Source of the DNA: Planctomycetales bacterium
GTDB lineage: Bacteria > Planctomycetota > Planctomycetia > Planctomycetales > Planctomycetaceae
Length of the DNA stretch: 19,074 nt
Reading direction: 5' to 3'
NCBI GenBank assembly: GCA_020050375.1
Contig: JAGVKR010000685.1
Span: 1-19,074 of the forward strand
Every line of letters begins with the position of its first letter. The first letter of the stretch is position 1. Both the position numbers and the translations under genes were made by a program. This document shows positions 14,259 to 19,074 of this stretch, one piece after another. Under the pieces are notes generated by a model. It did no database searches. It saw only the letters and a list, made by a program, of their open reading frames with translations, and had not been told where the DNA came from.

Positions 14259-15275
14259 ATGGATCCTAATAGTGCTTCCGGAAAAATCGCCCAGATGCTC
14301 ACCGGGTATTGGGTGTCGCAGATGGTCCACGTCGCGGCGAAGCTCGACCTCGCCGGGTTGCTCAAGGATGGCCCGCGCACGGCCGACGATCTCGCTCAAA
14401 AAACCGGAACGCATCCCCGATCGCTGTATCGCCTGCTGCGCGGGTTGGCGAGCTTGGGGATCTTTGCCGAAACCGATCCGAAACTCTTCTCGATGACTCC
14501 CCTGTCGGAAGCATTGCTCGACGGTGTTCCCGGTTCGCAGCGCGCGATGGCGATGATGTCGGGCGACGAGCACTACGCGTCGTGGAGCGAGCTGCTCTAT
14601 TGCGTGAAGACGGGCAAAACGGGGTTCGAGATGCGTTTCGGAATGCTCCCCTTCGATTATCTCTCGAAACATCCCGAGCCGGCGAAGATCTTCGACGCGG
14701 CGATGACGTCGGTGCACGGCACCGAGTCGCCGGCGATGCTCGCGGCCTACGACTTCGCGGGCATCGGCGTGCTGGCCGACGTGGGAGGCGGCAACGGCAG
14801 CCTGATCACTTTGACGCTCCAGAAGCACGCCAAATTGAAAGGGATCCTCTACGACCTGCCGCACGTCATCGAACGCTCGCGCTCGAACATCGCCGTGGCC
14901 GGGCTCGCCGATCGTTGCCAGTGCGTCGCGGGAAGCTTCTTCGAGAAAGTCCCCGAGGGAGCCGACGCCTACCTGATGCGGCACATCATTCACGATTGGG
15001 ACGACGCCGAGTCGATCGCCATCCTGAAAAACTGCCGGCGGGCGATGGGCGCCAATCGCGAGGCGCGGCTGCTGATCCTCGAAACGGTGATTCCACCCGG
15101 AAATGACCCGATGTTCGGCAAATTGCTCGACCTGAACATGCTCGTGATCCCCGGCGGTCTCGAACGGACGGAAGCCAAATATCGCGAGCTGTTCGCGGCG
15201 GCAGGCTTCCGATTGAACCGAATCGTCCCGACGACTACCGAAGTGAGCCTTATCGAGGGATTTCCGATCGACTGA
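14259..15275 (+). CDS. SAM-dependent O-methyltransferase, family 2 (COMT / CrtF-like)
   Basis: This 338-residue enzyme has an N-terminal winged-helix dimerisation domain (about 8-95: VAAKLDLAGLLKDGPRTADDLAQKTGTHPRSLYRLLRGLASLGIF) and a Rossmann catalytic domain. SAM motif I is ADVGGGNGSL (173-182), then YDLPHVIERS (198-207), GSFFEKVPEGADAYLMRHIIHDWDD (225-249) with the putative base H245, and the motif after it, LLILETVIPP. C-terminal DLNMLVIPGGLERTEAKYRELFAAAGFRL is typical. The family methylates hydroxyls of small aromatic, polyketide or carotenoid compounds; the substrate here is unknown. The ATG at 14259 follows GAGGAAG and lies 23 bp after the DUF1501 stop, so it is probably the third gene of that operon. 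Confidence 0.88.
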   Translation: MDPNSASGKIAQMLTGYWVSQMVHVAAKLDLAGLLKDGPRTADDLAQKTGTHPRSLYRLLRGLASLGIFAETDPKLFSMTPLSEALLDGVPGSQRAMAMMSGDEHYASWSELLYCVKTGKTGFEMRFGMLPFDYLSKHPEPAKIFDAAMTSVHGTESPAMLAAYDFAGIGVLADVGGGNGSLITLTLQKHAKLKGILYDLPHVIERSRSNIAVAGLADRCQCVAGSFFEKVPEGADAYLMRHIIHDWDDAESIAILKNCRRAMGANREARLLILETVIPPGNDPMFGKLLDLNMLVIPGGLERTEAKYRELFAAAGFRLNRIVPTTTEVSLIEGFPID

Positions 15276-15370
15276 CGAATTCCACCGTTCGGTATGATCG
15301 GGCAAACTGGAAGAACCCACACGGTTGTCGTCGGATTGGATCACGCCCCGACATTTGCCTCCGTCGGACT

Positions 15371-15399
15371 TTGACCATGCTTCGGGGCCGACGTATATC
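15371..15399 (+). promoter_or_regulatory. Sigma70-type promoter
   Basis: TTGACC (15371-15376), a 17-bp spacer and TATATC (15394-15399). Transcription would begin near 15406, about 44 bases before the GTG start of the membrane protein gene. It closely resembles the promoter at 16556-16584 of the paralogous neighbour. Confidence 0.62.
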
Positions 15400-15449
15400 C
15401 CCCGGACAGTGGTTTCTTTCCGACGGTCCAAAAGCGCGACGGTCTTGCC

Positions 15450-16379
15450 GTGAGAACCGGTCAACTCCCCAAAGTGTTTGGTGCCAGCTTGATGCGACTC
15501 GAATCGTCGCGGGGCCCGAGATCGGCAGGCCCGCGAGCCGACGTCGAGTCGACGGAGGCGGTGATCATCGACATTGATGCCTCGCCCGAAGAACAACCGG
15601 CGGCACGCGAATGCAGCCTCGTGCATGAACACGAATCCGAACTGCTTGACGCGATCCGACAGGAAGCGGAAGACCTGTCGGCAGAGTGTCACGTATCGGA
15701 AGATCGCTCATCGAAGGCGGTCACGTCCGAATTCGAGCCGCTACGGAGGAATCCGCTGTGCGAATCCGAATACGAGCTGCTCGATGTCGATCCGGAATTG
15801 ATCGACCAATACATGAATCGACTGCTGGCGCGGACGCAGCGCGCCGAATCGATCGACAGGAAAGGGGCCGACCCGAGACGGTTGTCGATGCCGGCATTTC
15901 CCGCCGATCCGAAACCAACCGCCGACACCGGCGTTCCCGAAACAGAGACCGCAACCGAAGAGTCGACGAGGCCATTGACGGCCGTCGCCGAGTCGCCGGA
16001 GAAGACCACTGTTCTGCCCGCCCGGCGGCCGGCCTCCAAACAACCTTCGCCGCGAGGCGCGATCGAAACCCGCGCGAACCGCGACAACTTGCGGGAGATC
16101 GTCGTTCAGTCGACGCGCAGCTTTCTCGTCCATCAGATCCGCAGGCGCCACCAGGTGGTGCTCTTCCGAAAAGTGCTGTTGATCTTTCTGGCTTTGGGCC
16201 TGGCGACGTCGCTCTATTCGGCGCATTTCCTGTACGGCGTTCCGATCAGGCATCTGGCCTGGGGAGCGACCGCCATTGGTATGGTGGCGCTTCTGGGGAT
16301 GGCACAGATCTGGAGCCAGACGGCCCGCCGGCAGGCGCGACTCCACGTGCGAATCTCGTACGCCCGTCGAAGGTCTTGA
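15450..16379 (+). CDS. Hypothetical membrane protein, paralogue of the following FHA-type protein
   Basis: This 309-residue protein is read from GTG; ATG 15492 is the alternative. The long N-terminal part is acidic and disordered. It includes EYELLDVDPELIDQYMNRLLARTQ (108-131), a short conserved-looking helix that I associate with planctomycete FHA proteins. A proline- and threonine-rich linker follows, then NRDNLREIVVQSTRSFLVHQIRRRHQ and two membrane segments (VLLIFLALGLATSLYSAHFLYG and HLAWGATAIGMVALLGMAQIW), with a short basic tail. The last 100 residues align with the end of the next protein (S-R, a basic helix, LASxLY, WGAxAIGxxxLxGxxxxWS). No enzymatic motif is seen. It probably acts as a membrane-bound scaffold or signalling partner; the function is unknown. 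Confidence 0.68.
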   Translation: MRTGQLPKVFGASLMRLESSRGPRSAGPRADVESTEAVIIDIDASPEEQPAARECSLVHEHESELLDAIRQEAEDLSAECHVSEDRSSKAVTSEFEPLRRNPLCESEYELLDVDPELIDQYMNRLLARTQRAESIDRKGADPRRLSMPAFPADPKPTADTGVPETETATEESTRPLTAVAESPEKTTVLPARRPASKQPSPRGAIETRANRDNLREIVVQSTRSFLVHQIRRRHQVVLFRKVLLIFLALGLATSLYSAHFLYGVPIRHLAWGATAIGMVALLGMAQIWSQTARRQARLHVRISYARRRS

Positions 16380-16555
16380 GCGAGGGGCGGATCGGACGCG
16401 TCGGGATTACGCGGCTCGATCTGCGGCCGGAATCCCCCGCGACAACCCTTCGAGTCGGTATTCCCGAACCGCTCGATGGATTCGTCGCGATCGACAGCGC
16501 CCGCAAACTCGTGGAGGGATTGGCCCTTCCAGTTGCGAAGATGCAACATCCTGTT

Positions 16556-16584
16556 TTGACCGTGACGGTAGCGCAAGGTATACG
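16556..16584 (+). promoter_or_regulatory. Sigma70-type promoter
   Basis: TTGACC (16556-16561), a 17-bp spacer and TATACG (16579-16584). It sits in the 286-bp gap between the paralogues and predicts a leader of about 75 nt before the ATG at 16666. This argues against the longer frame that begins upstream. Confidence 0.62.
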
Positions 16585-16665
16585 CATACGGGCGTCACGA
16601 TCCGCAGCAAGCGGATCCGGCGGAACGCCCCGGTTCCATACCGTTCGCCTCTCTCGGAACGCATC

Positions 16666-17919
16666 ATGGCAATCAGGACCTGCGCTGCCTCAATTCCAAC
16701 CGTTTCCGTGCCTGCCGAGCGCGAAGAAAGCCTGGCGGCGCCGGTGCTCGTGCTCGAAGTGGTCGGTGCCGTCGAACACGAGCCTCCGGTGCTTCTCGAC
16801 CAGACGGCGACGCATCTGTGTCTCACGTGGTCGACGAATCCCTCCCCCGGTGAGGTCGTCGTCCGCCGCAGCGCGCTGGGCTGGAATTTGCGGGCGTATG
16901 GGGTCGACTGCCGCCTGAATGGAATCCCGGTCGAAGATGTGTGGTTGTATGACGGCGACCGGATCACCGTTGCGAAGACCGAGTATCGCGTTCGTCCGGC
17001 GACGACCGAAGAACTGCTCGGGCATCTACCGGATGCGAGCATTGAAAGGCAGAGTCGTCTGATCGAACGGATGGTGGCCGTTGCTTCCCGCGAGCGGGAT
17101 CTGGCCGAGTGGGAAGAATGCCTTTCGGCTTGCGAAGACGATCTGCAGGTCCGCAGGATGCGAACGGAACATGCCGACTCTCCGGCCGATGTGACCCCGC
17201 CGGCTTTCGTCGACAGCGCCTTCCTCGCCGAGCTCCAGGAGCTTCGGACCGATCGATCGACGTTTGACGCCGATCGGCAGCGAATGCAAGCCTGGCTCGA
17301 AACGCTTCAGGATGAACGGGCGGTCCTGGAACGGGAACGCACGCGACTGGATGCCGATCGTGCGTTGCTCGCCGACCGGGCTCCCCGGGCGACACCCGAG
17401 GCGGCGCCGCGCAGCTTGTCGGCGACGATCGCAGAGGCCATCTCGACCGAAAGGCCGCCGCAATCGGCAACTGTCGGGATTCGAGAAGCATCGGCTGACG
17501 GCATATTTCCCGAAGACGAGTCCGGGCCGATCGGCATGGAATGGCACAGGCCCCGGCGCGACCTGGAAGCAAGCCGGCTCCGGATGAACAGTCTGCGCCA
17601 GATCGCCAACCACTCGGCGCGACAGACATTGGCGCGCCACTTCTGGAAGCAGCAGCGATCGGCGGTCGTCCTCAAAGCGGCGTTGGTCGCGATGTCGTTC
17701 TCGCTCGCCAGTGTTCTCTACTGGCATCACGGCGCGATGGAGACTTCGATCAGCGCGCTGGTTTGGGGTGCGGCGGCGATCGGGTTGATCACCCTTTCGG
17801 GTCTCGTTCACACTTGGAGTGAAGTCAATCGGCTGAACGCGCGCTTCAGTCCGTCGACAGCAGACGACACCCCGGAGATGGTGCAAGCCAGCTCCGCGAC
17901 TTTGATGCCGCAGGCATGA
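16666..17919 (+). CDS. Degenerate FHA-domain membrane protein
   Basis: This 417-residue protein has an N-terminal domain (about 27-112: VLVLEVVG ... GEVVVRRSALGWNLRAYGVDCRLNGIPVEDVWLYDGDRITVAKTEYRV) that ends in the FHA-like pattern NGxxVxxxxLxDGDRIxVxxxxxRV. The phosphothreonine-binding GR..S..H residues are not clear, so binding may be lost. A charged, heptad-like coiled coil follows (about 184-240, QELRTDRSTFDADRQRMQAWLETLQDERAVLERERTRLDADRALL). After a linker come MNSLRQIANHSARQTLARHFWKQQRS and two membrane helices near the C-terminus. That last part is shared with the preceding protein. Likely topology is a cytosolic sensor and coiled coil anchored by a hairpin in the inner membrane. The ATG at 16666 is supported by the promoter at 16556-16584. 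It converges with the aldolase gene 13 bp away. Confidence 0.72.
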   Translation: MAIRTCAASIPTVSVPAEREESLAAPVLVLEVVGAVEHEPPVLLDQTATHLCLTWSTNPSPGEVVVRRSALGWNLRAYGVDCRLNGIPVEDVWLYDGDRITVAKTEYRVRPATTEELLGHLPDASIERQSRLIERMVAVASRERDLAEWEECLSACEDDLQVRRMRTEHADSPADVTPPAFVDSAFLAELQELRTDRSTFDADRQRMQAWLETLQDERAVLERERTRLDADRALLADRAPRATPEAAPRSLSATIAEAISTERPPQSATVGIREASADGIFPEDESGPIGMEWHRPRRDLEASRLRMNSLRQIANHSARQTLARHFWKQQRSAVVLKAALVAMSFSLASVLYWHHGAMETSISALVWGAAAIGLITLSGLVHTWSEVNRLNARFSPSTADDTPEMVQASSATLMPQA

Positions 17920-17932
17920 AGTCGGCCTCGAA

Positions 17933-18598
17933 TCAGCTCGTTCGCGACTTCATCGCCGAACGGGTTTGCTTCACGAGCTCGACGTACTGTTGCGACAGGC
18001 TCGTGATGCGGGCCATATCGCCAGTCTGGACGGCTTTGGGTTCGACGAGCGCCCCTCCCAGGCCGACGGCGCAAGCCCCGGCCTTGAGAAAGTCGGCGAT
18101 CGTGTTCAGGTTGACGCCCCCCGTCGGGAGCAGGCGCACCTGCGGCAGCGGCCCGTGCAGCGTCTTGAGATAGGCCGGGCCGCCGATGTCGGCGGGAAAG
18201 ACCTTGATCACCTGCGCCCCGGCTTCCCACGCGGTGAGAATCTCGGTGGGAGTGAACGCGCCAGGCATGACCAGCTTGTCGTATCGATTGCCGAGTCGGA
18301 TCACGTCGACATTCACGGTGGGGGCGACCAGAAACTCGGCGCCGGCGAGAAACGCGGCCCGGGCCGTCTCGGGGTCGAGCACCGTTCCAGCTCCGAGCAG
18401 CACTTTGTCGCCCAGCGTCTTACGAACCTCGGCGATGATCTCCAGCGCGCGCGGAACGGTGAACGTCACTTCAAGGACGTCAACGCCCCCTTCGTACAGC
18501 GCTTTCGCCACGCCGACAAGCTGTTCGCTCGACGTCGAACGGATGACCGCGACGATACCGCTGTTCAGGACGCGACTCAAATCCTCGTGTCGACTCAT
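17933..18598 (-). CDS. eda: Bifunctional KDPG / 4-hydroxy-2-oxoglutarate aldolase
   Basis: This 221-residue class I aldolase has the usual family length. Visible motifs: GIVAVIR (14-20), ALYEGGVDVLEVTFTVP with the catalytic Glu at 43, LLGAGTVLDPE (67-77), FLVAPTVN (89-96), VMPGAFTPTEI (110-120), QVIKVFPAD with the Schiff-base Lys at 132, and RLLPTGGVN (155-163). It cleaves 2-keto-3-deoxy-6-phosphogluconate to pyruvate and glyceraldehyde 3-phosphate (Entner-Doudoroff and uronate routes), and relatives also act on 4-hydroxy-2-oxoglutarate. The ATG lies two bases after the tex stop, so translation is probably coupled. No Entner-Doudoroff dehydratase is in the window, and the precise substrate remains open. 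Confidence 0.93.
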   Translation of the reverse strand: MSRHEDLSRVLNSGIVAVIRSTSSEQLVGVAKALYEGGVDVLEVTFTVPRALEIIAEVRKTLGDKVLLGAGTVLDPETARAAFLAGAEFLVAPTVNVDVIRLGNRYDKLVMPGAFTPTEILTAWEAGAQVIKVFPADIGGPAYLKTLHGPLPQVRLLPTGGVNLNTIADFLKAGACAVGLGGALVEPKAVQTGDMARITSLSQQYVELVKQTRSAMKSRTS

Positions 18599-18600
18599 CG

Positions 18601-19074
18601 TTACCCGTTCTTTTTATTCCAAAGTTGCTTCAACTGGCCGAATGAACGCAGTGGTTCTTCGCCGCCGGCGGCCCCCGCGGTCAGCGGCGGCGCGGAGTGC
18701 TTGGGTTTCTTGTGGGGTTTTCCCACGAGAGCCGGTTTCTGTGAAACCGGCTGATCGACCACCTTTGTGATCCCCAAACTCGCCTGAGTCTCGGATTGCG
18801 ATGGTTCCTTTGTCGCGCTGGCGGCGAGGGGCGCGTCTTCGGGCTTCCGTTCTCCCTGCGGTCGCCGGGTGCGGGTCGGGATGGGGGTGCCTGGCGCAAT
18901 CAGCGTCAGGCTGACGCGCTTCCGTTCGGCATCGACCCCCAGCACCCAGACGGTGACGACGTCGCCGACGGAAACTTTGTCGTGCGGACTGTGGATGAAC
19001 TGCGCCGACATCTGGCTCACGTGGACTAATCCGCTTTCCTTGAGGCCGACGTCGACGAAGGCGCCGAAGTCGAC
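18601..19074 (-). CDS. tex: Tex-type S1 RNA-binding protein, C-terminal part (runs off the window)
   Basis: The frame is open to the right edge, so only the last 157 codons are seen. They begin inside an S1 domain: VDFGAFVDVGLKESGLVHVSQMSAQFIHSPHDKVSVGDVVTVWVLGVDAERKRVSLTLI. This is the characteristic C-terminal S1 repeat of Tex/YhgF, a cytosolic nucleic-acid-binding protein linked to transcription in many bacteria. A low-complexity basic tail of about 95 residues follows (PTRTRRPQGERKPED ... KPHKKPKHSAPPL ... LRSFGQLKQLWNKKNG), longer than in E. coli. The GTG at 19020 is internal, not the start. Other S1 proteins are possible, but the GAFVDVG...GLVHVSQ...HDKVSVGDVVTVWVLGVD signature favours Tex. 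Confidence 0.82.
   Translation of the reverse strand, partial: VDFGAFVDVGLKESGLVHVSQMSAQFIHSPHDKVSVGDVVTVWVLGVDAERKRVSLTLIAPGTPIPTRTRRPQGERKPEDAPLAASATKEPSQSETQASLGITKVVDQPVSQKPALVGKPHKKPKHSAPPLTAGAAGGEEPLRSFGQLKQLWNKKNG

Noticed and set aside
14148..15692. A 514-codon open frame on the minus strand
   Set aside because: It covers the O-methyltransferase gene in antisense and shows no recognisable motif; the plus-strand gene explains the stretch.
15686..16918. A 410-codon plus-strand frame crossing the gap between the two paralogues
   Set aside because: It runs out of frame through both paralogous genes, is Arg-rich, and contains a near-consensus promoter in the gap.

Overview
The window reads as chromosomal DNA of a planctomycete. 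The strongest reason is the pair at 9225-14235: a PSCyt1/DUF1549/DUF1553 protein with a CxxCH haem site, followed by a Tat-exported DUF1501 protein. This gene pair is a hallmark of that phylum. The overall high GC, the many family-less membrane or exported proteins and the degenerate FHA-type proteins fit the same picture. No tRNA, rRNA, CRISPR array, transposase or origin was seen.

Layout. (1) 1-3016, plus strand: a translationally coupled lipid-modification operon. It holds a cyclopropane-fatty-acid-synthase-type methyltransferase (5' end outside the window), a DUF1295 membrane reductase-like protein and a second methyltransferase resembling coclaurine N-methyltransferase. Both junctions are ATGA overlaps. 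(2) 3080-3819: a candidate 42-residue hydrophobic peptide behind a structured leader, then trmL (tRNA wobble 2'-O-methyltransferase). (3) 3836-4999: a more AT-rich island with its own clear promoter, a 12-bp direct repeat and two co-oriented genes that look like a SocA/Panacea-type antitoxin and a small RelE/ParE-like toxin. (4) 5172-6221: a cysteine-free, membrane-anchored thioredoxin-fold protein and a small membrane protein. (5) 6242-8783, minus strand: a LolA-like lipoprotein, an unknown protein, and a GntR/FCD regulator with a perfect palindromic operator in front of it. (6) 9225-15275, plus strand: the PSCyt1/DUF1553 gene, the DUF1501 gene and a family-2 O-methyltransferase. (7) 15371-17919: two tandem, distantly paralogous membrane proteins, each behind its own near-consensus promoter. 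(8) 17933-19074, minus strand: a KDPG/KHG aldolase directly behind the 3' end of tex, which runs off the right edge.

The most unusual signal is a 108-bp palindromic element (11785-11892 and 12839-12946). It sits inside two neighbouring genes in the same codon phase, has no stop codon and adds 36 codons to each protein. Because it is palindromic, its other strand encodes nearly the same peptide. It behaves like a protein-tolerated palindromic repeat, similar in principle to Rickettsia palindromic elements. A different nested inverted repeat (12553-12680) separates the same two genes, and a third family of short G-rich repeats lies next to one of the insertions.
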